DNA of 64,000 bases from an uncultured Pontibacter sp. (GCF_947499215.1 NZ_CANMNI010000004.1:62001-126000), one strand, 5' to 3'; positions 33,587 to 41,767 are shown, numbered from the stretch's first letter. Program-made: numbers and translations. Notes: generated from the sequence alone by a model not told the origin.

Positions 33587-33766
33587 ATGAAAAAGCCCTT
33601 ATTCATGATTCTTGCAGCCGGCCTGTTCATGTTCTCATTTGCCTCATGCGACTCGCGCGAAGAGAACAGACAAGAGCGTATGGAAGACAGAGCCGACGAA
33701 GTAGGCGACGACTTGGAAGAAGCCGCTGAAGAAACGGAAGACGAAGCAGAAGAAGTGGTTCAATAA
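33587..33766 (+). CDS. Small acidic lipoprotein (59 aa), paralogue of the previous gene
   Basis: From ATG 33587 the product is 59 residues: MKKPLFMILAAGLFMFSFASC (lipobox FASC, Cys21) and then a tail dominated by Glu, Asp, Arg and Ala (EENRQERMEDRADEVGDDLEE) that would form one amphipathic charged helix. The frame is open from a GTG at 33542, but the signal peptide starts at 33587. It is similar in layout but not in tail sequence to the gene at 33268. A terminator follows (33787-33820). Function unknown. Confidence 0.8.
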   Translation: MKKPLFMILAAGLFMFSFASCDSREENRQERMEDRADEVGDDLEEAAEETEDEAEEVVQ

Positions 33767-33786
33767 TATATTGAGAGCACACAGAG

Positions 33787-33820
33787 ATGGCAGGTCCTTT
33801 ACGGGGCCTGCCATTTTTTT
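33787..33820 (+). terminator. Terminator after the second small lipoprotein gene
   Basis: Stem ATGGCAGGTCC (33787-33797) with GGGCCTGCCAT (33803-33813, one G-U pair) and seven Ts; it also faces the converging gene at 33840. Confidence 0.85.
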
Positions 33821-33839
33821 ATACCTATACCTGATAGAG

Positions 33840-34409
33840 CTAAGGCCCTAGGCGCTTTTGGATCATGCTGTTCACGAGCGCGAAAAGTCGCTTCGGCGTA
33901 TAGGTTCGCCAATGCAGGTCATCGAGGGTGCCACCCGAGTTGATGTAAGAATCAATGTTGTAGCCGCGCATTTCGCTGAGCACAAAGTCCCGGAAACTGA
34001 TGGCCGCGATCCAGCCTTCCTCTACATCCTCAAACCATTCTTCGTAGTAGTCATCCTCAGAGCCATGGAAGTTGAACACGTTCTCGCCGATCAGGATGAA
34101 GTGTTTTATCCCTTCTTGCACCAGTGGGTCGATGATGTTGCGCTTCAGCTTCATAATGTCGTTGTTCAGCGCGTCATTCCACTCGCCTATAAACTCAATC
34201 ACAGCATAACTGAGGTCATAGTCAGCGTAAAGTATTTTGATGTAAAGCGTCTCAGAATCGATGTCGTCCCACTGCGGATGAATGTAGTAGCCATAAATAG
34301 TATGGGTATAATGTGTCAGGCTGTTCTCAGCCCCATAAAGCGGAGAGCGAGGGTCGTCGGCGGCAGAATAAAGCTCCAGCCAATTGTAAAAGGGTTCAAT
34401 GGTATGCAT
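33840..34409 (-). CDS. Conserved protein of unknown function (189 aa)
   Basis: No signal peptide or membrane helix. The sequence is rich in aromatic and acidic residues (FYNWLELYSAADDPRSPLYG at 7-26, THTIYGYYIHPQWDDIDSETL, and GSEDDYYEEWFEDVEEGWIAA near 116). It looks like a compact cytosolic protein; I recall close relatives only in Cytophagales and know no function. The 225-bp gap upstream (34410-34634) before the next, divergent gene holds no other feature except one AGGTATA site at 34545. Confidence 0.75.
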   Translation of the reverse strand: MHTIEPFYNWLELYSAADDPRSPLYGAENSLTHYTHTIYGYYIHPQWDDIDSETLYIKILYADYDLSYAVIEFIGEWNDALNNDIMKLKRNIIDPLVQEGIKHFILIGENVFNFHGSEDDYYEEWFEDVEEGWIAAISFRDFVLSEMRGYNIDSYINSGGTLDDLHWRTYTPKRLFALVNSMIQKRLGP

Positions 34410-34634
34410 ACGTTAGTCAATTCGGCTGCCTGTCTATTCTAGCAGGGCGGCTTTTGTCTGTCTACTTAAAGAATGTGGGCAAAGTTGGCTATATTTAAGG
34501 AAGAAACACGATGCCATCCAACTCTGTTGCGCTGATTCAGGTATAAGCGGATACAAATTGCAGACTTTACATGCTAAGAGCAAAACGAACACGTTATAAC
34601 AGAACACGTTCTATCTGAAAACACCACCCATTTT

Positions 34635-35717
34635 ATGCAGTTCACATTACGCCTCCAATTTCTAAAGAGTATAACCTCCTTTTTACTTTTGCTGGCATTG
34701 CTCAGCTTTGGCCATCAGGCGCTTGCCAAGGCCGATTACGTAAAGGACTACCATCCGCGCATCAACAAGGCGGAAATAATGGTGATGGCACAAGACTATG
34801 CAGGGGCGCTCGATCTTTACCAAAATGCCTTTGCGGCAGTGCCTCGTGGTTTTGCCCGTGATTATTACAATGCGGCTGTCTGTGCCACGCTGACCGAAAA
34901 CGAGAAGCAAGCCATTAACTACCTCGAAAAACTGGTAGAGACTGGTGTTAGTTTGGAGTATCTGGAAAGTCAGGAAGTGTTTGCCCCTCTGCAGGAGTAC
35001 AAGGGCTGGAAGAAGTTTGTGAGAAAGTACCCGAAGCGGCGCAAGGCGTTCCGGGAGAAAACGAACCTTGACCTACGTGCCGACCTAGATGAACTCTGGG
35101 CTCGCGACCAGTTCTTCCGGCAGGCGAAAGGTGGACTGCGTGTGCATGGCGACACGATCAAAAAGATAGAGGCTGATAACGTGAAAAAGCTGTTGGCATG
35201 GATAAGTCAGCACGGCTACCCGGGAGAAAAGCTAATCGGAGTGGCCGACACGATTGAGCAGCTGCCACGTTTCAGCATTGTGATACAACGTCAGACAGTG
35301 GCCCGCAATGGCTTCGATTTCACACCCGTGCTAACCAAGGCGGTGCATGAGGGTAAGCTGGATCCGCATGCAGCAGCTTACCTCATGGACCAGCAACAAG
35401 GCAGGAACCTATACCGCTCTAAAGTGCTGGCCAAGGTGAACTGCAACAATCCCAAAGAGTGCGCCGACGACGAGGAGTTGGGTGATCTCAGCAATCGCTA
35501 CCTCACACAGAAAATAAGCGAAGAGGATGAGGCGAAAGCCAATGAACTGCGTGCCGCGCTTGGATTGGAGCCCGTAGCTGACTACCGCGAGAAAATGCGC
35601 TATGCTATGCAAGACCCTCGCTTCAAGCTAGGTTACGATTGGGCTGTGACCAACTATAGAGTGCCAAGCAAGGAGGCCGCTAAAGTATTGGTAGAAAGCA
35701 TGGCGGCAATAGAATAA
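34635..35717 (+). CDS. Secreted TPR/DUF6624-like protein
   Basis: 360 residues with an N-terminal hydrophobic signal (about 10-31, ending SFGHQALAKA). Residues 40-120 look like two or three TPR helices pairs (AEIMVMAQDYAGALDLYQNAF; YNAAVCATLTENEKQAINYLE). The C-terminal half, from DLDELWARDQFFRQ (about 155), resembles DUF6624: NVKKLLAWISQHGYPGEKLIG, FSIVIQRQ, LDPHAAAYLMDQQ. No enzyme activity is known for that domain. It is flanked by its own terminator at 35744-35779 and the murQ-nagK pair on the other strand. Periplasmic or surface location is inferred. Confidence 0.72.
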   Translation: MQFTLRLQFLKSITSFLLLLALLSFGHQALAKADYVKDYHPRINKAEIMVMAQDYAGALDLYQNAFAAVPRGFARDYYNAAVCATLTENEKQAINYLEKLVETGVSLEYLESQEVFAPLQEYKGWKKFVRKYPKRRKAFREKTNLDLRADLDELWARDQFFRQAKGGLRVHGDTIKKIEADNVKKLLAWISQHGYPGEKLIGVADTIEQLPRFSIVIQRQTVARNGFDFTPVLTKAVHEGKLDPHAAAYLMDQQQGRNLYRSKVLAKVNCNNPKECADDEELGDLSNRYLTQKISEEDEAKANELRAALGLEPVADYREKMRYAMQDPRFKLGYDWAVTNYRVPSKEAAKVLVESMAAIE

Positions 35718-35743
35718 TAGACTAGAAGCGGGCCGGATAAGAA

Positions 35744-35779
35744 AAAGGGCATGCTTGGGATAAACCGAGCATGCCCTTT
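35744..35779. terminator. Terminator between the DUF6624-like gene and murQ
   Basis: 12-bp stem AAAGGGCATGCT/AGCATGCCCTTT with a 12-nt loop and A/T-runs on both sides, able to end both converging transcripts. Confidence 0.85.
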
Positions 35780-35798
35780 ATATTGATATCAGTTACAG

Positions 35799-36620
35799 CT
35801 ATACGTTGTTGCCGTTATTATTGCGGTAGGCCTCTATGGCTGCTCGCACACTGCCGTATTTCTGAAGCAAGGCGGCAGCTTCGGGCTTTGCCAGTTGGAG
35901 CTCCTCCATCAGCATACGGGTGCCGCGTTCTACCAGCTTGGTATTCGAAAGCTGCATATCCACCATTTTGTTGCCTTTCACATGGCCCAGTTGGATCATG
36001 GTCGTAGTGGTGAGCATGTTGAGCACCAGTTTTTGAGCGGTGCCGGCCTTCATGCGGGTGCTGCCGGTTACAAACTCAGGTCCCGTGATCACCTCCACCG
36101 GATAGTCGGCTACGGCGGCTACGGCACTGTTGGCATTGCACACGATACAGCCAGTGGCTATACCTTGGCGGCGGCAAGCTTCCAGTCCGCCCACCACATA
36201 AGGGGTGCTGCCCGATGCCGCTATACCTACCACCATGTCCTTGTCAGTGATGTTATGCTCCTGCAGGTCTTTCCAAGCCTGTGCGGTGTCGTCTTCAGCA
36301 AACTCTACGGCTTTGCGGATGGCAGTATCGCCACCGGCGATAATACCGATTACCATACCATGGGGCACCCCATAGGTGGGAGGGCACTCTGATGCGTCTA
36401 CAATTCCGAGCCGACCACTCGTGCCTGCCCCGATGTAAAACAGTCGGCCTCCTTGGCGAAGTCGCTCAACGGTGACATTTACCAAGGCTTCTATGTGCGG
36501 AATGGCCCGCTCTACTGCCAGCGGTACGCTCTTATCCTCTTGGTTGATGTTCTCCAAGAGTTCACGCACGGGCATTTGCTCGAGGCTATCGTAATGTGAG
36601 TCGGATTCGGTTGAAGACAC
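35799..36620 (-). CDS. murQ: N-acetylmuramic acid 6-phosphate etherase
   Basis: Cleaves the lactyl ether of MurNAc 6-phosphate to give GlcNAc 6-phosphate, for recycling the cell wall. 273 residues: SIS sugar-isomerase fold with GGRLFYIGAGTSGRLGIVDASECPPTYG near 56-83 (the family signature), catalytic Glu in this segment (SECPPT), and GNSNSAVAAVADYPVEVITGPE-like ITGPEFVTGSTRMKAGTAQK near 178. It follows the kinase gene by 42 bp on the same strand; a kinase plus etherase is a minimal MurNAc salvage route. Assignment secure. Confidence 0.96.
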   Translation of the reverse strand: MSSTESDSHYDSLEQMPVRELLENINQEDKSVPLAVERAIPHIEALVNVTVERLRQGGRLFYIGAGTSGRLGIVDASECPPTYGVPHGMVIGIIAGGDTAIRKAVEFAEDDTAQAWKDLQEHNITDKDMVVGIAASGSTPYVVGGLEACRRQGIATGCIVCNANSAVAAVADYPVEVITGPEFVTGSTRMKAGTAQKLVLNMLTTTTMIQLGHVKGNKMVDMQLSNTKLVERGTRMLMEELQLAKPEAAALLQKYGSVRAAIEAYRNNNGNNV

Positions 36621-36662
36621 TGTTATATGGTCAAAAAATTAATATTCAGTTATACGTGAGAC

Positions 36663-37523
36663 TTAAGCGTTCTGCATTTTCAGGAGCTCCTGATGGTACT
36701 TAATCAGGCCTTCGCTCGGGCTGGAAATGATCACGCCTATGTGACAACCATACTTTTTGGCTACCAGCTTCAGGGTATCGGAAAAGTGAAACGCAATGGA
36801 GCCTACAAAGTTTACGGGTAATTCACCGAAGCCCTCGTACTTGCTCACGTGGCGCTCAAAAAACTCCTCAAAGTTCTCGTAAATCATTTCCTTGATCACC
36901 GGATTCTTGCGCTTCTCGTGCATGAACTTGGCAAAAGTAGCCAAGTACTGGCTCGGGATAGCAGAACCGTACACTGCATCCAGTATACCGTCTTTGGTCA
37001 GGTTATACCTGTTTTTGAGCGAGGTTGCCAGCTCTTCCGGAAGCTCGCGGTACATGTAGGCTTTGATCAGGAGTTTGCCCAAGTAGGCGCCGCTTCCTTC
37101 ATCTCCCATCAGGAAACCCAATGAAGTCACGTTGTCGATGATATTCCTGCCATCGTAGAGGCAGGAGTTAGAACCAGTGCCCAGAATGCAGGCAATGCCC
37201 GGCTTGTGGCCGCACAGCGCGCGTGCCGCAGCCAGCAGATCGTGGTCTACATAGTTCGGCACGTTCGGGAAGGCGCGGCTCAGGGCGTCTTCCACGCGCT
37301 TGTTGCGCTCCGGGGAGCTGCAGCCAGCACCGTAATAATAGATGGCGCTGATGTTCTTCTCTTTCAGCTGGGGTAGAAGCTCTGTAGCGAATATGAGGTA
37401 AATCTGATCTGTATCGAGATACTGGGGGTTGATGCCGGTGGTATTTACCTGTTCATACTCCTTGTCGGCATCAATTATGCGCCAATCCGTTTTGGTAGAG
37501 CCGCTGTCAGCTATCAGAATCAT
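36663..37523 (-). CDS. BadF/BadG/BcrA-type amino-sugar kinase (GlcNAc/MurNAc kinase)
   Basis: 286 residues of the ASKHA kinase fold in the eukaryotic-type N-acetylglucosamine kinase group: ADSGSTKTDWRI at 4-15 (phosphate 1), DHDLLAAARALCG near 93, GTGSNSCLYDG near 115 (phosphate 2) and GFLMGDEGSGAYLGKLL near 135. No iron-sulfur segment as in the true BadF activases. With murQ just downstream the likely substrate is MurNAc and/or GlcNAc from peptidoglycan turnover; a MurK-like function would directly supply the MurQ substrate. Which sugar is preferred cannot be told from sequence. Confidence 0.88.
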   Translation of the reverse strand: MILIADSGSTKTDWRIIDADKEYEQVNTTGINPQYLDTDQIYLIFATELLPQLKEKNISAIYYYGAGCSSPERNKRVEDALSRAFPNVPNYVDHDLLAAARALCGHKPGIACILGTGSNSCLYDGRNIIDNVTSLGFLMGDEGSGAYLGKLLIKAYMYRELPEELATSLKNRYNLTKDGILDAVYGSAIPSQYLATFAKFMHEKRKNPVIKEMIYENFEEFFERHVSKYEGFGELPVNFVGSIAFHFSDTLKLVAKKYGCHIGVIISSPSEGLIKYHQELLKMQNA

Positions 37524-37583
37524 AGTAATGGTATTTATAGTTAATCAGAAGTCCGCTTTGCCGGAGCCGCGGCTTTCTAAGTT

Positions 37584-37841
37584 TCATTTTCGGTATACTG
37601 AGTTTTTGACCTGTCCGATCACATCAAATTTGTCAAACACATATTCGGTGTGTGGCGCGTCCTTGAGTTCTTCGGTCAGGTCCTGCCCAGCCCAGTGCTC
37701 GTAGTGGTTTCCCGTGCGCCACAGTCTCGACTTTCTCACGTCGTAAATCAGCCCTTTATAAGCCACCCACACCTCATCACGATCCTGACCGTTGCGGAGG
37801 GCGAGCTGTTGCAGGGTGTATTCAGGGAGATTTTCTTCCAT
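37584..37841 (-). CDS. Cytochrome b5-like heme/steroid-binding domain protein
   Basis: From ATG 37841 the product has 85 residues covering a single cytochrome b5-type domain: YTLQQLALRNGQDRDEVWVAYKGLIYDV, SRLWRTGNHYEHWAGQDLTEEL and APHTEYVF. The His in GNHYEHWAG and the one in APH sit where heme or progesterone-receptor-type domains have their ligands, but the usual HPGG is replaced, so heme binding is not certain. Soluble, no signal. An in-frame TTG at 37904 would extend it by 21 residues, but a promoter element lies in that stretch. Function unknown. Confidence 0.8.
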   Translation of the reverse strand: MEENLPEYTLQQLALRNGQDRDEVWVAYKGLIYDVRKSRLWRTGNHYEHWAGQDLTEELKDAPHTEYVFDKFDVIGQVKNSVYRK

Positions 37842-37870
37842 TTTTTCGGGCTCTTTGAGGCCCCGGATTG

Positions 37871-37878
37871 CAAAAATA
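37871..37878 (-). promoter_or_regulatory. -7 promoter element for the cytochrome b5-like gene
   Basis: TATTTTTG on the minus strand, 29 bp before the ATG at 37841. It falls inside the longer reading frame, supporting the shorter start. Confidence 0.5.
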
Positions 37879-37968
37879 ATAAAATGCGCTGTTGATATGG
37901 GCAAACGTCACAATTTCAGGATTGTTTCTTCCTGTACCACCCTGCCGCATGGGTTGTAAAAAGCGTGA

Positions 37969-39120
37969 TTACCCGATCCGTGCCTGCGTCAAAATCCAGC
38001 GGTTGGGCACTTCGCCTTTGATGGCCTGCAAGTAGTCTTCGTAGCTGCAAGGGATAATACGGGAGCCTTTGTCTTCGGAGAGAGGCTCTACTTCCATCCA
38101 CCACTTTTCGCTTGCCTTGCTTTTGAAGAAGGTCATGCGATCAGGGTTGTCGCTGAAGGCCACAGCGTACTTGGTAAACTTTTTGGAGCTGAACTCAGTC
38201 TCGTTCTTGCGATGATAGAAGCCCTCAATGAAATACCAGATCATGGTGGCAATGGTCATGGCGGTAAGCTCATGACCGTCCTGTGTCGGATCGTATTCGT
38301 AGATGCCGAGCGACGTCATTTGATCATTCAGACCGGCATACCAGCAAATCTGGCAGGCCTCCTCACCGGTCAGGCCAAAAGGGTTGGCAGGGCTGTAGCC
38401 CGGCGCATCCTGATGGCGTATAGCCGAAATGTCGAAAGAGAGTAAGTCCGCCTGACGCACCACGGGTTCTATCTCCTGTATGCTGCGGTGTACTTCGCCC
38501 ACCCGGTAGGCCTCAAAATGCAGCTTCTCAAAAGTCGCCATCACTTCCGGGTCAACTAAGTAGGATTGATAACCAATCTGGGCCATGCTGAACAGGTAAT
38601 TCGGCTCGTGCATCAGGATTTGGCGCAGTTGCGTCTTGTGAGCCAACGCATCGGTGTCCTCTGTCATATCCACGCTACTGTCTACGGTCACCATGTTCAC
38701 GGGGCGCTCCAAATGTTCGTAGCCCATAAACTGTCCGTACTCCAAGTCATGCGAACCGCCTATAATAACAGGTATGGTATTGTGGGAGATGAGTATTTCA
38801 ACAATTTCCTTGAGCCGCAGGTAGGTATCTTCGAGTGTGATGCCCGGGCGCAGGTTGCCCAAGTCCACAATCTGCCCGCGGCCGGCTCCCTTGTGCAGGC
38901 TGTACAGTTTTTTGCGTACATAGCGGGCTGGCGCTACTTCGAGCTGTTCCTCTTCTCCGCGTCCTCTCGTTTCGTTCACCCCAACGATGGCGATGTCAGC
39001 CGCTCGCCAGTCCGGGAACTTACCGGTAAAGCGGTTGATGTAGGCGCCCAGTGTGCGGGGCTTATCCAACAAGGCGAAGATGTCCTCGTTTAGAGGCTCG
39101 AAGAAGATAGAAAGATTCAT
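37969..39120 (-). CDS. Ureohydrolase-family protein (annotated formimidoylglutamase/arginase; metal ligands altered)
   Basis: 383 residues from ATG 39120 (MNLSIFFEPLNEDIFALLDK); an upstream ATG at 39135 lies next to the -7 element and is unlikely. The fold is that of arginase/agmatinase/HutG: DWRAADIAIVGVNETRG near 42, IIGGSHDLEYGQ near 121, and TSLGIYEYDP near 290. Of the manganese ligands, GGSHD is kept, but the D-A-H-x-D motif is DSSVD and the S-F-D-x-D motif is SFDIS, so several ligands are lost. Such proteins are common in Bacteroidota and carry the HutG/arginase name, but hydrolase activity is doubtful. No hut genes are adjacent. Confidence 0.82.
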   Translation of the reverse strand: MNLSIFFEPLNEDIFALLDKPRTLGAYINRFTGKFPDWRAADIAIVGVNETRGRGEEEQLEVAPARYVRKKLYSLHKGAGRGQIVDLGNLRPGITLEDTYLRLKEIVEILISHNTIPVIIGGSHDLEYGQFMGYEHLERPVNMVTVDSSVDMTEDTDALAHKTQLRQILMHEPNYLFSMAQIGYQSYLVDPEVMATFEKLHFEAYRVGEVHRSIQEIEPVVRQADLLSFDISAIRHQDAPGYSPANPFGLTGEEACQICWYAGLNDQMTSLGIYEYDPTQDGHELTAMTIATMIWYFIEGFYHRKNETEFSSKKFTKYAVAFSDNPDRMTFFKSKASEKWWMEVEPLSEDKGSRIIPCSYEDYLQAIKGEVPNRWILTQARIG

Positions 39121-39139
39121 AGCATTACATCCCAAAAGT

Positions 39140-39147
39140 CAAATATA
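39140..39147 (-). promoter_or_regulatory. -7 promoter element for the ureohydrolase-family gene
   Basis: TATATTTG on the minus strand, 19 bp before the ATG at 39120. It supports the shorter start of that gene. Confidence 0.55.
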
Positions 39148-39298
39148 ACAAAAATGCGGCAGCCATATGCCTGTTTAAGCCAAGTATAGGTTTTTGCCGT
39201 AGAAATTCCTGTGAATATAAGTGATGGTAAATATTTGTATAGTAGGGTATAGAAATTTCAGAAAAAAATAGTTAAAATGCAGTTAAGAATAGCCCGCA

Positions 39299-39315
39299 TG
39301 TTCTTTGTTAGAACA
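39299..39315. promoter_or_regulatory. Palindrome upstream of the acyl-CoA ligase gene (candidate operator)
   Basis: TGTTCT-TTGTT-AGAACA is a perfect 6-bp inverted repeat with a 5-bp centre, 48 bp before the ATG at 39364. It overlaps a weak -7-like sequence (GTTCTTTG). Regulator binding is inferred. Confidence 0.4.
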
Positions 39316-39363
39316 CCGAGCGCTATCAGAAACGAAGACACACACTAACCTTTAGCAAGCACA

Positions 39364-41121
39364 ATGAACGTAACCCGCACTCTTGATCTGTTGCCTTTTC
39401 AGCTGCAGAACTCGCCACAGCCGGACTGTCTGGCTACAAAAGTTAACGGACAATGGATTAAATACAGCACACAGGATGTGCAGGACACTGCCAATCAGGT
39501 AAGTCTTGGCTTGCTGAAATTGGGCATCGGGAAAGGCGACAAAGTGGCCATCATTTCCCTGAACCGTCCGGAGTGGGTGTTTGCTGACTTTGGTATACAG
39601 CAAATAGGCGCCATCAGCGTGCCGATGTACCCAACCATCACCATAGAGGACTACCGCTACATCTTCAACGATGCGGAGGTAAAGGCTGTGTTTGTGTCAG
39701 ATGCGGAATTATATAATAAAGTGGTGGCCGCTACTGAGGGAATGGATAGCATTAAAGAGATCTATACCTTCGACGAAGTAAAAGGTGCCAGCCACTGGAA
39801 AGAAGTGATCAAGCTAGGTGTAGGCGAAGACGTGGCCCAGCTGGAACCGCTGAAAGCCGGAGTTGGTCCTGACGATATCCTGACTATTATCTATACCTCG
39901 GGTACGACCGGCAACCCGAAAGGGGTAATGCTGACGAATAACAACATCATCAGCAATGTGACGGGCACGCTGCCTTATGTGCCGGTGAACAGTTCGCACC
40001 GTGCATTGAGCTTCCTGCCGCTTTGCCATATTTTCGAGCGCATGCTCCTTTATTTATACATGCGTATCGGGGTGTCGATCTACTATGCAGAGAGCATCGA
40101 GAAAGTAGCCGACAACCTGAAAGAGGTGCAGCCGCATGTGTTTACCACGGTGCCGCGCTTGCTCGAGAAGGTATATGACAAGATCGTAGCCAAAGGTATG
40201 GAGTTGACCGGTGTGAAGCGCAGACTTTTCTTCTGGGCGCTGGAGCTTGGTCTGGAGTATGACACCCGCGAAGACAAAGGCTGGTGGTACAACAAACAGC
40301 TCGATCTGGCTAACAAGATCATCTTTAGCAAGTGGCGCGAGGCGCTAGGCGGCAATGTGATCGCGATCGTATCGGGTGGTGCAGCTTTACAGCCACGTCT
40401 GGCCCGTGTGTTCTGGTCAGCTAACATCCGCGTGATGGAAGGCTACGGTCTGACAGAGACTTCGCCAGTAATCACCGTGAATCGCTTCGAGCCAGAGAAC
40501 AACGCGATCGGTACAGTTGGTTTGCCAATTGACGGTGTGGAAGTGAAGATTGCCGAAGACGGTGAGATCCTAACCCGTGGACCGCACGTGATGAAAGGTT
40601 ACTACAAGAAGCCTGACCTGACAGCCGAAGTGATCGATTCCGAAAACTGGTTCCATACCGGTGATATCGGTGAGCTAGTAGACGGCAAATACGTGAAGAT
40701 CACGGACCGCAAGAAAGAAATGTTCAAGACGTCAGGTGGCAAGTACGTAGCTCCGCAGCCGATCGAGAACAAACTGAAGGAGTCGGTGGTGATTGAGCAA
40801 GCGATGGTAGTAGGTGCCGGCCAGAAATATGCGGCTGCCCTGATCGTGCCTTCGTTCTTAGGTTTGCAGGATTGGTGTGCGCACAAAGGCATACCATATA
40901 CCTCTGATGCCGAAATGATCGAAAAGCCGGAGATAATTGACAAGTATAAGCGTGAAGTGGACAAGACGAACGAGGGATTGGCTCAATTTGAAACCATCAA
41001 GAAGTTCAAGCTTGTTCCGAACTTATGGACCGTAGAAAGTGGTGAGTTAACGCCAACCCTTAAGGTGAAACGAAAAAACATTACAACCAATTATCAGAAA
41101 GAAATAGACGCCATGTTCTAA
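39364..41121 (+). CDS. Long-chain fatty acid-CoA ligase (AMP-forming)
   Basis: Activates fatty acids to acyl-CoA with ATP, the entry step of beta-oxidation or phospholipid use. 585 residues; the ANL signatures are clear: IIYTSGTTGNPKGVMLTNNN near 178 (P-loop), YGLTETSP near 361, HTGDIGELVDGKYVKITDRKKEMFKTSGGKYVAP near 430-460, and the C-terminal domain with TLKVKRKN, whose Lys is needed for adenylation. The size and the LEYDTREDKGWWYNKQ region fit the FACS (LC-FACS/FAA1-like) subgroup. A terminator follows; the fatty-acid oxidation operon begins downstream, so the two units share a pathway. Confidence 0.94.
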   Translation: MNVTRTLDLLPFQLQNSPQPDCLATKVNGQWIKYSTQDVQDTANQVSLGLLKLGIGKGDKVAIISLNRPEWVFADFGIQQIGAISVPMYPTITIEDYRYIFNDAEVKAVFVSDAELYNKVVAATEGMDSIKEIYTFDEVKGASHWKEVIKLGVGEDVAQLEPLKAGVGPDDILTIIYTSGTTGNPKGVMLTNNNIISNVTGTLPYVPVNSSHRALSFLPLCHIFERMLLYLYMRIGVSIYYAESIEKVADNLKEVQPHVFTTVPRLLEKVYDKIVAKGMELTGVKRRLFFWALELGLEYDTREDKGWWYNKQLDLANKIIFSKWREALGGNVIAIVSGGAALQPRLARVFWSANIRVMEGYGLTETSPVITVNRFEPENNAIGTVGLPIDGVEVKIAEDGEILTRGPHVMKGYYKKPDLTAEVIDSENWFHTGDIGELVDGKYVKITDRKKEMFKTSGGKYVAPQPIENKLKESVVIEQAMVVGAGQKYAAALIVPSFLGLQDWCAHKGIPYTSDAEMIEKPEIIDKYKREVDKTNEGLAQFETIKKFKLVPNLWTVESGELTPTLKVKRKNITTNYQKEIDAMF

Positions 41122-41136
41122 CAGAGTCATTTCAGA

Positions 41137-41178
41137 CAACAAAAAACCCTTTCCAGACCGGAAAGGGTTTTTTGTTTG
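41137..41178. terminator. Terminator after the acyl-CoA ligase gene
   Basis: Stem AAACCCTTTCC (41144-41154) with GGAAAGGGTTT (41160-41170), extended by A- and T-runs. Confidence 0.9.
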
Positions 41179-41283
41179 TAACCATTCTTCGAATTATACA
41201 TAAACTATAGCAAAAGGTATTATAGTGCGAAATCCGCTTCAGCATATGAAGTCGGGCAGGAGATTAATTTTTAATTAAAATAG

Positions 41284-41314
41284 TATGCTTGCATAACATT
41301 TTTCTTTATATTTG
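41284..41314 (+). promoter_or_regulatory. marR promoter with overlapping palindromic operator
   Basis: TATATTTG (41307-41314) matches the -7 box, 18 bp before the ATG. TATGC-TT-GCATA (41284-41295), a perfect inverted repeat, occupies the -33 position. A repressor there would block the promoter, as MarR proteins usually do on their own genes. Confidence 0.6.
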
Positions 41315-41332
41315 GTATAAACAATACGATGC

Positions 41333-41767
41333 ATGAAGCCCGAAGAGACCGTAGATTATAATGTAAAGGTATGTTGGCACGCTATCTCTCGTATGTATAA
41401 TACAGAGGCGGCCAAAAACGACATCACCACTTCCATAGGATTTGTTCTTCTCAACATCAATCAGGAGACAGGCACTCCGGCCACCAAGATAGCCCCTTTG
41501 CTTGGGTTGGAGGCACGCAGCCTGACCCGCATTCTGAAAAGCATGGAGGAGAAAGGCCTTATCTATAAAGTGTCTGACGACAAGGACAAACGGCTGGTGC
41601 GGATTTTCCTGACTGAATTAGGGTTGGAGAAAAAAGAAGTGTCACGGCAGACAGTGCTCCATTTTAACCGTAAGGTGCAGGAGGCTATACCGCAGGAGGA
41701 ATTGAATACCTTTTTCCGGGTGTCAGAGCGCATCATCAACATGATCGAAAATAAAGAGATTTTCTAA
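41333..41767 (+). CDS. MarR family transcriptional regulator (fatty-acid oxidation operon)
   Basis: 144 residues with the winged-helix layout of MarR: TSIGFVLLNINQETGTPATKIAPLLGLEARSLTRILKSMEEKGLI (helix-turn-helix about 45-80) and the wing DDKDKRLVRIFLTELG near 88-103 (the D-x-R motif). Terminal helices form the dimer interface. It lies 26 bp before the HAD/crotonase gene and very likely controls the operon that follows; in several bacteria MarR- or TetR-type regulators sense acyl-CoA. Ligand not known. An inverted repeat overlaps its promoter. Confidence 0.92.
   Translation: MKPEETVDYNVKVCWHAISRMYNTEAAKNDITTSIGFVLLNINQETGTPATKIAPLLGLEARSLTRILKSMEEKGLIYKVSDDKDKRLVRIFLTELGLEKKEVSRQTVLHFNRKVQEAIPQEELNTFFRVSERIINMIENKEIF

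Noticed and set aside
37842-37904. Longer N-terminus for the cytochrome b5-like protein (TTG 37904)
   Set aside because: The extension is encoded by promoter-like AT-rich DNA with a -7 box and has no similarity to the domain family.
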